A stretch of DNA of 64,000 nucleotides from Apoderus coryli. Taxonomy: Eukaryota > Arthropoda > Insecta > Coleoptera > Attelabidae. The position numbers were made by a program, and so were the translations under genes. Under the pieces are notes generated by a model that saw only the letters and a list, made by a program, of their open reading frames with translations, did no database searches and was not told the origin of the DNA. The stretch covers positions 23,004,134 to 23,068,133 of the forward strand of contig OU452203.1 of the NCBI GenBank assembly GCA_911728435.2, in the 5' to 3' direction. Positions 14,291 to 26,129 of the stretch are shown here, piece after piece; the stretch's first letter is position 1; each line of letters opens with the position of its first letter.

Positions 14291-14587
14291 CTGTGTCATC
14301 AACCTATCCGCCCCCGTACCCTCCTCATCCTTGAAAATGATATCAGGGCTGTAATTCAAATCCAAATCCTTGAACCTCGTATCATTCCTATCGATTCTGC
14401 CTTCGGTGCCGCCACTGGCAGTAAGTGTATTTTCTGGCACATTCGGCACATGCTGTTTAAAGACCAGCGGCGTCAATTTGCGGGGGCCACGACGTCTACC
14501 GACGCCTCGCCCGGGCCCACAACCTGTCACAGTTGAAAGCAGCCCTAAAAGCATCCACGCAATCCACGCACTGCGTAGCACAAGCAT
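14291..14587 (-). CDS. hh: Hedgehog morphogen, coding exon 1 (partial gene)
   Basis: Ninety-nine codons encode a signal peptide of about 22 residues followed at residue 23 by CGPGRG, the mature N-terminus whose cysteine is palmitoylated in the family. A basic heparin-binding-like stretch (GRRRGPRK) and conserved signalling-domain sequence follow, including [21 protein letters not shown] and GADRLMTQ. The KDEE..D cluster matches calcium-binding residues of the family. The exon ends at CAG|GTAATT after LMTQ, in phase 0, the conserved hedgehog exon 1/2 boundary. The start at 14587 is chosen because it directly begins a hydrophobic signal peptide; an in-frame ATG at 14674 would add 29 residues that are not signal-like. 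Exon 2 (zinc-binding part) and the Hint autoprocessing domain are not in the window, so intron 1 is at least 14 kb and full of satellites. Secreted, dually lipidated segment-polarity ligand received by Patched. Confidence 0.95.
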
Positions 14588-15259
14588 TTTAGCATGCTCA
14601 CGCTTTTTTCCGGCACATTTTACACCCACAGCTACGCACACACACTCACGCGCGTATGTAAGGCTTACGCACAATTTTTGAATCGGTTTTAGCGTAATTT
14701 TGAAATGAAAAATATCGAGTTCGACAAGATTATAATATAAGTATCAGTTGAATTGTTGCTCGGTACGGTAAGTTTAGAAAATTCGTAGATTTTGGTATGG
14801 GAAGGTTAGGCGTACGGTGATTGGGTGATGGGCGGAGCCACGTGATCGTCGTGGACGAATGGGGAGGGCAAGAAGAAGAAGCAGAAGAGGACAATGAAGA
14901 AACTAAGAAGAACACCGGGTGAGAATTGAGAAGTGTTGCTGTTTATTACAGTTACTAAGTCGTAAGTATTATTATAAAATGTTTTATTATATGTGTTGAC
15001 TTTGAGGTTATGTAGCGTTTAATTTGCATACATTTAGGGGTTGATTTATAACTAAATTAATTGTTTTTCGTAACTCTTTAAAACCTTAATTAATTTAAAC
15101 TTCGAAAGCCTTGTTGTAATCCGCGCGAATTTACTTAATTTAATGTTTTTCTTAAACTGTTTTAATTTTTATTTACTTCAAGATGCTTTCTTTACTAAGC
15201 GCAGTTTAAATAACTTAAATACATACTCAATCTGATTTTAGTCACTCGATTTTGAACGA
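14588..15259. other. 5' flank / 5' leader of hh
   Basis: This non-repetitive stretch separates hh exon 1 from the big upstream array and should hold the hh promoter and leader. A TATA-like AT stretch lies around 14725-14745, but no convincing initiator can be assigned. From about 15150 the sequence already resembles degenerate R6 monomers. Confidence 0.5.
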
Positions 15260-18200
15260 TCTTTCGATCTTTTGCAGTGAAGTTATAGCAGTTTAAATAA
15301 GTTAGTTACACTTTGACTAATCGTAGTTTCTGAAATCTTCATTTGAGCTTCGTAAAGTTAGCCTTAAACGAAAGATAATTTAGTTCTTTTGCATAAAATG
15401 TTACAATTTTTATTAATTTCGAAATAAGCTTTTGGTTATAGCAGTTTAAACAAATTAGTTACACAGTTTCAGGTTGTTCGAATATGATTTTAGTTACTAG
15501 ACTTTGACTAATCGTAGTTTCAGAAATCTTCATTTGAGCTTCGTAAATTTAGCCTTAAACGAAAGATAATTTAGTCCTTTGGGATAAAGTTTTTCAATTT
15601 CTATTTATTTCGAAATAAGCTCTCGGTTATAGCAGTTTAAAGAAATTAGTTACACAGTTGCAGGTTGTTCGAATCTGATTTTAGTTACTAGACTTTGACT
15701 AATCATAGTTTCAGAAATCTTCATTTGCCCTTCGTAAAGTTAGCCTTAAACGAAAGATAATTTAGTTCTTTTGCATAAAATGTTTCAATTTTTATTAATT
15801 TCGAAATAAGCTTTCGGTTATAGCAGTTTAAATAAATTAGTTACACAGTTGCAGGTTGTTCGATTCTGATTTTAGTTACTAGACTTTGACTAATCGTAGT
15901 TTCTGAAATCTTCATTTGAGCTTCGTAAAGTTAGCCTTAAACGAAAGATAATTTAGTTCTTTTGCATAAAATGTTTCAATTTTTATTAATTTCGAAATAA
16001 GCTTTCGGTTATAGCAGTTTAAACAAATTAGTTACACAGTTTCAGGTTGTTCGAATATGATTTTAGTTACTAGACTTTGACTAATCGTAGTTTCAGAAAT
16101 CTTCATTTGCGCTTCGTAAAGTTAGCCTTAAACGAAAGATAATTTAGTTCTTTTGCATAAAATGTTTCAATTTTTATTAATTTCGAAATAAGCTTTCGGT
16201 TATAGCAGTTTAAATAAATTAGTTACACAGTTGCAGGTTGTTCGAATCTGATTTTAGTTACTAGACTTTGACTAATCGTAGTTTCAGAAATCTTCATTTG
16301 CGCTTCGTAAAGTTAGCCTTAAACGAAAGATAATTTAGTTCTTTTGCATAAAATGTTTCAATTTTTATTAATTTCGAAATAAGCTTTCGGTTATAGCAGT
16401 TTAAAGAAATTAGTTACACAGTTGCAGGTTGTTCGAATCTGATTTTAGTTACTAGACTTTGACTAATCATAGTTTCAGAAATCTTCATTTGCCCTTCGTA
16501 AAGTTAGCCTTAAACGAAAGATAATTTAGTTCTTTTGCATAAAATGTTTCAATTTTTATTAATTTCGAAATAAGCTTTCGGTTATAGCAGTTTAAATAAA
16601 TTAGTTACACAGTTGCAGGTTGTTCGAATCTGATTTTAGTTACTAGACTTTGACTAATCGTAGTTTCAGAAATCTTCATTTGAGCTTCGTAAAGTTAGCC
16701 TTAAACGAACGATACTTTATTTCTTTTGCACTGAATGTTTAAATTTTTATTAATTTCGAATTAAGCTTTCGGTTATAGCAGTTTAAATAAATTAGTTACA
16801 CAGTTGCAGGTTGTTCGAATCTGACTTTAGTTACTAGACTTTGACTAATCATAGTTTCTGAAATCTTCATTTGAGCTTCGTAAAGTTAGCCTTAAACGAA
16901 AGATAATTTAGTTCTTTTGCATAAAATGTTTCAATTTTTATTAATTTCGAATTAAGCTTTCGGTTATAGCAGTTTAAATAAATTAGTTACACAGTTGCAG
17001 GTTGTTCGAATCTGACTTTAGTTACTAGACTTTGACTAATCATAGTTTCTGAAATCTTCATTTGAGCTTCGTAAAGTTAGCCTTAAACGAAAGATAATTT
17101 AGTTCTTTTGCATAAAATGTTTCAATTTTTATTAATTTCGAAATAAGCTTTCGGTTATAGCAGTTTAAATAAATTAGTTACACAGTTGCAGGTTGTTCGA
17201 ATCTGATTTTAGTTACTAGACTTTGACTAATCGTAGTTTCAGAAATCTTCATTTGCGCTTCGTAAAGTTAGCCTTAAACGAAAGATAATTTAGTTCTTTT
17301 GCATAAAATGTTTCAATTTTTATTAATTTCGAAATAAGCTTTCGGTTATAGCAGTTTAAATAAATTAGTTACACAGTTGCAGGTTGTTCGAATCTGATTT
17401 TAGTTACTAGACTTTGACTAATCGTAGTTTCAGAAATCTTCATTTGAGCTTCGTAAAGTTAGCCTTAAACGAACGATACTTTATTTCTTTTGCACTGAAT
17501 GTTTAAATTTTTATTAATTTCGAATTAAGCTTTCGGTTATAGCAGTTTAAATAAATTAGTTACACAGTTGCAGGTTGTTCGAATCTGATTTTAGTTACTA
17601 GACTTTGACTAATCGTAGTTTCAGAAATCTTCATTTGAGCTTCGTAAAGTTAGCCTTAAACGAACGATACTTTATTTCTTTTGCACTGAATGTTTAAATT
17701 TTTATTAATTTCGAATTAAGCTTTCGGTTATAGCAGTTTAAATAAATTAGTTACACAGTTGCAGGTTGTTCGAATCTGACTTTAGTTACTAGACTTTGAC
17801 TAATCATAGTTTCTGAAATCTTCATTTGAGCTTCGTAAACTTAGCCTTAAACGAAAGATAATTTAGTTCTTTTGCAGTGAATGTTTAAATTTTTATTAAT
17901 TTCGAATTAAGCTTTCGGTTATAGCAGTTTAAATAAATTAGTTACACAGTTGCAGGTTGTTCGAATCTGACTTTAGTTACTAGACTTTGACTAATCATAG
18001 TTTCAGAAATCTTCATTTGAGCTTCGTAAATTTAGCCTTAAACGAAAGATAATTTAGTCCTTTGGGATAAAGTTTTTCAATTTCTATTTATTTCGAAATA
18101 AGCTCTCGGTTATAGCAGTTTAAAGAAATTAGTTACACAGTTGCAGGTTGTTCGAATCTGATTTTAGTTACTAGACTTTGACTAATCGTAGTTTCGGAAA

Positions 18201-21200
18201 TCTTCATTTGAGCCTTGTAAATTTAGCCTTAAACGAAAGATAATTTAGTTCTTTTGCAGTGAATGTTTAAATTTTTATTAATTTCGAAATAAGCTTTCGG
18301 TTATAGCAGTTTAAATAAATTAGTTACACAGTTGCAGGTTGTTCGAATCTGATTTTAGTTACTAGACTTTGACTAATCGTAGTTTCAGAAATCTTCATTT
18401 GAGCTTCGTAAAGTTAGCCTTAAACGAACGATACTTTATTTCTTTTGCACTGAATGTTTAAATTTTTATTAATTTCGAATTAAGCTTTCGGTTATAGCAG
18501 TTTAAATAAATTAGTTACACAGTTGCAGGTTGTTCGAATCTGACTTTAGTTACTAGACTTTGACTAATCATAGTTTCTGAAATCTTCATTTGAGCTTCGT
18601 AAAGTTAGCCTTAAACGAAAGATAATTTAGTTCTTTTGCATAAAATGTTTCAATTTTTATTAATTTCGAAATAAGCTTTCGGTTATAGCAGTTTAAATAA
18701 ATTAGTTACACAGTTGCAGGTTGTTCGAATCTGATTTTAGTTACTAGACTTTGACTAATCGTAGTTTCAGAAATCTTCATTTGAGCTTCGTAAAGTTAGC
18801 CTTAAACGAACGATACTTTATTTCTTTTGCACTGAATGTTTAAATTTTTATTAATTTCGAATTAAGCTTTCGGTTATAGCAGTTTAAATAAATTAGTTAC
18901 ACAGTTGCAGGTTGTTCGAATCTGACTTTAGTTACTAGACTTTGACTAATCATAGTTTCTGAAATCTTCATTTGAGCTTCGTAAAGTTAGCCTTAAACGA
19001 AAGATAATTTAGTTCTTTTGCATAAAATGTTTCAATTTTTATTAATTTCGAAATAAGCTTTCGGTTATAGCAGTTTAAATAAATTAGTTACACAGTTGCA
19101 GGTTGTTCGAATCTGATTTTAGTTACTAGACTTTGACTAATCGTAATTTCGGAAATCTTCATTTGAGCTTCGTAAAGTTAGCCTTAAATGAAAGATAATT
19201 TAGTTCTTTTGCATAAAATGTTTCAATTTTTATTAATTTCGAAATAAGCTTTCGGTTATAGCAGTTTAAATAAATTAGTTACACAGTTGCAGGTTGTTCG
19301 ATTCTGATTTTAGTTACTAGACTTTGACTAATCATAGTTTCAGAAATCTTCATTTGCGCTTCGTAAAGTTAGCCTTAAAAGAAAGATAATTTAGTTCTTT
19401 TGCATAAAATGTTTCAATTTTTATTAATTTCGAAATAAGCTTTCGGTTATAGCAGTTTAAATAAATTAGTTACACAGTTGCAGGTTGTTCGAATCTGATT
19501 TTAGTTACTAGACTTTGACTAATCGTAATTTCGGAAATCTTCATTTGAGCTTCGTAAAGTTAGCCTTAAATGAAAGATAATTTAGTTCTTTTGCATAAAA
19601 TGTTTCAATTTTTATTAATTTCGAAATAAGCTTTCGGTTATAGCAGTTTAAATAAATTAGTTACACAGTTGCAGGTTGTTCGATTCTGATTTTAGTTACT
19701 AGACTTTGACTAATCATAGTTTCAGAAATCTTCATTTGCGCTTCGTAAAGTTAGCCTTAAAAGAAAGATAATTTAGTTCTTTTGCATAAAATGTTTCAAT
19801 TTTTATTAATTTCGAAATAAGCTTTCGGTTATAGCAGTTTAAATAAATTAGTTACACAGTTGCAGGTTGTTCGAATCTGATTTTAGTTACTAGACTTTGA
19901 CTAATCGTAATTTCGGAAATCTTCATTTGAGCTTCGTAAAGTTAACCTTAAACGAAAGATAATTTAGTTCTTTTGCATAAAATGTTTCAATTTTTATTAA
20001 TTTCGAAATAAGCTTTCGGTTATAGCAGTTTAAATAAATTAGTTACACAGTTGCAGGTTGTTCGATTCTGATTTTAGTTACTAGACTTTGACTAATCATA
20101 GTTTCAGAAATCTTCATTTGCGCTTCGTAAAGTTAGCCTTAAACGAAAGATAATTTAGTTCTTTTGCATAAAATGTTTCAATTTTTATTAATTTCCAAAT
20201 AAGCTTTCGGTTATAGAAGTTTAAATAAATTAGTTACACAGTTGCAGGTTGTTCGATTCTGATTTTAGTTACTAGACTTTGACTAATCGTAGTTTCTGAA
20301 ATTTTCATTTGCGCTTCGTAAAGTTAGCCTTAAACGAAAGATAATTTAGTTCTTTTGCATAAAATGTTTCAATTTTTATTAATTTCCAAATAAGCTTTCG
20401 GTTATAGAAGTTTAAATAAATTAGTTACACAGTTGCAGGTTGTTCGATTCTGATTTTAGTTACTAGACTTTGACTAATCATAGTTTCAGAAATCTTCATT
20501 TGCGCTTCGTAAAGTTAGCCTTAAACGAAAGATAATTTAGTTCTTTTGCATAAAATGTTTCAATTTTTATTAATTTCCAAATAAGCTTTCGGTTATAGAA
20601 GTTTAAATAAATTAGTTACACAGTTGCAGGTTGTTCGATTCTGATTTTAGTTACTAGACTTTGACTAATCGTAGTTTCTGAAATTTTCATTTGCGCTTCG
20701 TAAAGTTAGCCTTAAACGAAAGATAATTTAGTTCTTTTGCATAAAATGTTTCAATTTTTATTAATTTCCAAATAAGCTTTCGGTTATAGAAGTTTAAATA
20801 AATTAGTTACACAGTTGCAGGTTGTTCGATTCTGATTTTAGTTACTAGACTTTGACTAATCATAGTTTCAGAAATCTTCATTTGCGCTTCGTAAAGTTAG
20901 CCTTAAACGAAAGATAATTTAGTTCTTTTGCATAAAATGTTTCAATTTTTATTAATTTCCAAATAAGCTTTCGGTTATAGAAGTTTAAATAAATTAGTTA
21001 CACAGTTGCAGGTTGTTCGATTCTGATTTTAGTTACTAGACTTTGACTAATCGTAGTTTCTGAAATTTTCATTTGCGCTTCGTAAAGTTAGCCTTAAACG
21101 AAAGATAATTTAGTTCTTTTGCATAAAATGTTTCAATTTTTATTAATTTCCAAATAAGCTTTCGGTTATAGAAGTTTAAATAAATTAGTTACACAGTTGC

Positions 21201-23690
21201 AGGTTGTTCGATTCTGATTTTAGTTACTAGACTTTGACTAATCGTAGTTTCTGAAATTTTCATTTGCGCTTCGTAAAGTTAGCCTTAAACGAAAGATAAT
21301 TTAGTTCTTTTGCATAAAATGTTTCAATTTTTATTAATTTCCAAATAAGCTTTCGGTTATAGAAGTTTAAATAAATTAGTTACACAGTTGCAGGTTGTTC
21401 GATTCTGATTTTAGTTACTAGACTTTGACTAATCATAGTTTCAGAAATCTTCATTTGCGCTTCGTAAAGTTAGCCTTAAACGAAAGATAATTTAGTTCTT
21501 TTGCATAAAATGTTTCAATTTTTATTAATTTCCAAATAAGCTTTCGGTTATAGAAGTTTAAATAAATTAGTTACACAGTTGCAGGTTGTTCGATTCTGAT
21601 TTTAGTTACTAGACTTTGACTAATCGTAGTTTCTGAAATCTTCATTTGCGCTTCGTAAAGTTAGCCTTAAACGAAAGATAATTTAGTTCTTTTGCATAAA
21701 ATGTTTCAATTTTTATTAATTTCCAAATAAGCTTTCGGTTATAGAAGTTTAAATAAATTAGTTACACAGTTGCAGGTTGTTCGATTCTGATTTTAGTTAC
21801 TAGACTTTGACTAATCATAGTTTCAGAAATCTTCATTTGCCCTTCGTAAAGTTAGCCTTAAACGAAAGATAATTTAGTTCTTTTGCATAAAATGTTTCAA
21901 TTTTTATTAATTTCCAAATAAGCTTTCGGTTATAGAAGTTTAAATAAATTAGTTACACAGTTGCAGGTTGTTCGATTCTGATTTTAGTTACTAGACTTTG
22001 ACTAATCGTAGTTTCTGAAATTTTCATTTGCGCTTCGTAAAGTTAGCCTTAAACGAAAGATAATTTAGTTCTTTTGCATAAAATGTTTCAATTTTTATTA
22101 ATTTCCAAATAAGCTTTCGGTTATAGAAGTTTAAATAAATTAGTTACACAGTTGCAGGTTGTTCGAATCTGATTTAAGTTACTAGACTTTGACTAATCGT
22201 AGTTTCTGAAATTTTCATTTGCGCTTCGTAAAGTTAGCCTTAAACGAAAGATAATTTAGTTCTTTTGCATAAAATGTTTCAATTTTTATTAATTTCCAAA
22301 TAAGCTTTCGGTTATAGCAGTTTAAATAAATTAGTTACACAGTTGCAGGTTGTTCGAATCTGATTTTAGTTACTAGACTTTGACTAATCGTAGTTTCGGA
22401 AATCTTCATCTGAGTTGCGTAAAGTTAGCCTTAAACGAAAGGTACTTTAGTTCTTTTGCATAAAATGTTTCAATTTTTATTAATTTCCAAATAAGCTTTC
22501 GGTTATAGCAGTTTAAATAAATTAGTTACACAGTTGCAGGTTGTTCGATTCTGATTTTAGTTACTAGACTTTGACTAATCGTAGTTTTTGAAATCTTCAT
22601 TTGAGTTCCGTAAAGTGAGCCTTAAACGAAAGGTACTTTAGTCCTTTGGGATAGAATTTTTCAATTTCTATTTATTTCGAAATAAGCTTTCGATTATAGC
22701 AGTTTAAATAAGTTCGTTACCCAGTTGCAGGTTGTTCGATTCTGATTTTAGTTACTAGACTTTGACTAATCGTAGTTTTTGAAATCTTCATTTGAGTTCC
22801 GTAAAGTGAGCCTTAAACGAAAGGTACTTTAGTCCTTTGGGATAGAATTTTTCAATTTCTATTTATTTCGAAATAAGCTTTCGATTATAGCAGTTTAAAT
22901 AAATTAGTTACCCAGTTGCAGGTTCTTCGAATCTGGTTTAAGTTACTAGACTTTGACTAATCGTAGTTTCGGAAATCTTCATTTGAGCTTCGTAAAGTTA
23001 ACCTTAAACGAAAGATAATTTAGTTCTTTTGCATAAAATGTTTCAATTTTTATTAATTTCGAAATAAGCTTTCGGTTATAGCAGTTTAAATAAATTAGTT
23101 ACACAGTTGCAGGTTGTTCGAATCTGATTTTAGTTACTAGACTTTGACTAATCGTAGTTTCGGAAATCTTCATCTGAGTTGCGTAAAGTTAGCCTTAAAC
23201 GAAAGGTACTTTAGTTCTTTTGCATAAAATGTTTCAATTTTTATTAATTTCCAAATAAGCTTTCGGTTATAGCAGTTTAAATAAATTAGTTACACAATTG
23301 CAGGTTGTTCGATTCTGATTTTAGTTACTAGACTTTGACTAATCGTAGTTTTTGAAATCTTCATTTGAGTTCCGTAAAGTGAGCCTTAAACGAAAGGTAC
23401 TTTAGTCCTTTGGGATAGAATTTTTCAATTTCTATTTATTTCGAAATAAGCTTTCGATTATAGCAGTTTAAATAAGTTCGTTACCCAGTTGCAGGTTGTT
23501 CGAATCTGATTTTAGTTACTAGACTTTGACTAATCGTAGTTTCGGAAATCTTCATCTGAGTTCCGTAAAGTGAGCCTTAAACGAAAGGTACTTTAGTCCT
23601 TTGGGATAGAATTTTTCAATTTCTATTTATTTCGAAATAAGCTTTCGATTATAGCAGTTTAAATAAGTTGGTTACACAGTTGCAGGTTGG
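15260..23690. repeat. Satellite array R6, 191-bp monomer, about 44 copies
   Basis: CTAGACTTTGACTAATC recurs exactly every 191 bp (15497, 15688, 15879, 16070, 16261). It is the largest array in the window and lies immediately 5' of hh. Edges are diverged while the interior is uniform. Between about 19100 and 22000 two variants alternate (CATAGTTTCAG versus CGTAATTTCGG or CGTAGTTTCTG), giving a 382-bp dimeric unit. Copies between 22400 and 23690 form another subtype with CCTTTGGGATAGAATT. Confidence 0.97.
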
Positions 23691-24719
23691 CTTAACATAC
23701 TAGTCAGACATTGAATTTCAATTATATTTTTGTTTGATTTTATGTTGTCCAAAAATATTTCAAAAAACATTTCTAACACCGTATAGGTAAGTGTATATCG
23801 CCTTAATCAACTTAAAATCGATGCCCGCATTTGTTAAACACATATTTATGCCTCCTTTGTGTTGGAACACAATATCTGGTTCTTCTGCTTGTTTAAACTA
23901 AATATTAACACTTTATTTTCTTCTTCTTTTGTTGGGAAACATCAACAAATAGAACAGACAATACCGAGAAAACACATCCAACGTATAGCTTTAGTTTTAT
24001 TAAAATAATATTTTAAATACGAAAAAAATTATTATGCGCAACTTTCGGCTGGTCACTGTATTTTATTTTTAATGCGATAAAAAAAAAATGAACGAAAAGA
24101 TGGTTTCTTCTTCTTATTCTGCTGCTTTTGATGGGCGGTATATGATATGGTTTTTCTTTTTTTTTTTTAAACCGTTTTGACCTGTCGTAGATACCTACCG
24201 GACTAATAAAATGTTTAATAATATTAATAAAGGACATAATGGGTATAGTGGCCATGTTTTTTAGGGTACCTTTGAGGTGGTTTTGAAGCAAGAGTAGCCG
24301 GGGATAGTTCATTCAATTATCTTTCCATTGAGAGTAATTTTTAAAGAATTAAGCGAGGACTTCATTTAAAATGTAGGTAAAATCGTAGAGATACAGCAGA
24401 ATGGTTCAATTTCTTTGGCGAATTTCTCTGGAGAAAAAAATATAAAAAATAGTTAAATTTGGAAGAATTAAGCCATGACTTCATTTAAAATTTTAACTAA
24501 AATTGTAGAGGTACAATAAAAAATTTGGCTCAATTTTAAACAAACTCCTAGGGCCTCAAGACAAGGCTGGCACATTATATTATAAATTTAATTTTAACGT
24601 CGCGTCGTATCCTTGATTTTCAATATTTAATTTAACAATAATGTGTTTCTGCTAAGTCTAGAAGAAAAAATTTACAACAGGCCTCCTATAACCCTATACC
24701 TAAATAATAAAGCTTACAT
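23691..24719. other. Spacer with a short imperfect duplication
   Basis: There is no gene. A pair of related segments at about 24348-24420 and 24467-24540 share TTCATTTAAAAT and TAGAGRTACA. The minus-strand open frame 24013-24312 is low complexity with lysine and arginine runs and is not credible. Confidence 0.6.
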
Positions 24720-25460
24720 TGTAACCTCGATAATTGAAACAATATAAGTTAGGCTCTTGTGATTTTCAGCTTATTTAATAAGCAATCGCATTCTCTATGA
24801 AAAAGCTCAGTACTATTTTAACATAATTTCAAAGGTTTTATTAGAAATTAGCCTCTAGTTTGGTTAAGGCATAAATGGGATATCTGTCAATTATATGACC
24901 ACCTTGTATCAGACGCGGTAATTTAAAGAATATCAGTAAGGGGGTTGTGATTTTTAGCTTAATTGATAAGCAATTCCATTCTCTCTGAAAAAGCTCAGTA
25001 CCATTTTAAGATAATCTCAAAGGTTTTCTGATGATTCAGCCAAGAGTTTGGTTAAAGCATAAATGGGATATTTGTAAATTATATGACCGCCTTGTATCAG
25101 ACGCGGTAATTGAAAGAATATCAGTAAGGGGGTTGTGATTTTTAGCTTATTTGATAAGCAATTCCATTCTCTACGAAAAAGCTCAGTACTATTTTAAGAT
25201 AATCTTAAAGGTTTTCTGAGGATTTAGCCTCGAGTTTGGTTAAAGCATGAATGGGATATCTGTAAATTACATGACCGCCTTGTATCAGGTGCGATAATTG
25301 AAAGAATATTAGCAAGAGGTTTGTGATTTTTAGCTTATTTGATAAGCAATTCTATTCTCTCTGAAAAAGCTCAGTAAAATTTTAAGATAATCTCAAAGGT
25401 TTTCTGAGGATTTAGCCAAGAGCATAAATGGGCTATTTGTAAATTATATGACCACCTTGT
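24720..25460 (-). repeat. Satellite block R3b, inverted copies of the R3 family, about 4 copies
   Basis: Reading the minus strand gives the R3 monomer of 6200-7730, including GCTTATCAAATAAGC and the TACAAGGCGGTCATATAATT segment. Monomer length is again about 188 bp. Orientation is opposite to R3, so the two blocks form a large inverted pair around hh exon 1. Confidence 0.92.
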
Positions 25461-26129
25461 ATTCGATAATTAAATCAGTTTAACCGCACTCACTTAAAGT
25501 TGTTCTGAGGAAGCTAGCAGGATGATCTTCAAAACGTTGGCTAGTGTAAATTTGACGCTGGATTTATCCAGAATTATTGTTTCTTTAAGTTTCAACATTC
25601 AATACAAAAAAAAACTCAACGCTCGTTAACAGTATGTTAACTAGGCAAAGGCGTTTAGGCAAAATGGTTGCGACTTGTGTTCTAATTAATCAGAAACTAT
25701 ACAAACACAAATTGACCCCATTAATTCAGTAGAAGAAATAAGAAGAAATATGACTACGTTCACCATGTACAAGCCCAAGACATCGCATTATAAAGTAGGC
25801 TGAACTTCTCTTCGATGTAGTTCTTTTATTTGTTTCGTTTTTCTTTTTATTTCTTGTTAATACTTGTTGGGAAAAAGCCTGCTGTGTTTTGTGCCAAAGA
25901 CCGCGCGCGTATAGGACAAAGACATGTACACCGCAGTCCTATCTCTGTCTTCTCGATTATTAATAACGTTTACCTTTTTGTGACTAGTCAGCTAGCTGTT
26001 TGTGTGTGTGATATGGTATGCCATTATTATAAATGTGTTTCGTAGATACAAATTTGTATTATTCATTCAATTTTTCCATGTATACAGAGTGGATATCATT
26101 CAAGGAGAACCGCACTATTTAAAAACTTT
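25461..26129. other. Spacer, no gene recognised
   Basis: Contains a string at 25504-25550 (TTCTGAGGAAGCTAGCAGG ... AAAACGTTGGCTAG) reminiscent of insect retroelement tails, and a plus-strand open frame at 25830-26045 without a recognisable domain. TATACAGAGTGG at 26091 marks the possible left end of the element holding R7. Confidence 0.5.

Noticed and set aside
14370..14681. 103-codon plus-strand frame
   Set aside because: It is the antisense shadow of hh exon 1, which has clear family motifs on the minus strand.
15260..23690. GTTCGAATCTG strings in R6 resembling a tRNA B box, or a CRISPR-like array
   Set aside because: No A box, acceptor stem or anticodon arm is present, and the motif repeats with the satellite. 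The repeats are contiguous 191-bp monomers without unique spacers.
24013..24312. 99-codon minus-strand frame
   Set aside because: Low-complexity composition from a poly-A/T tract, no domain and no splice or promoter context.
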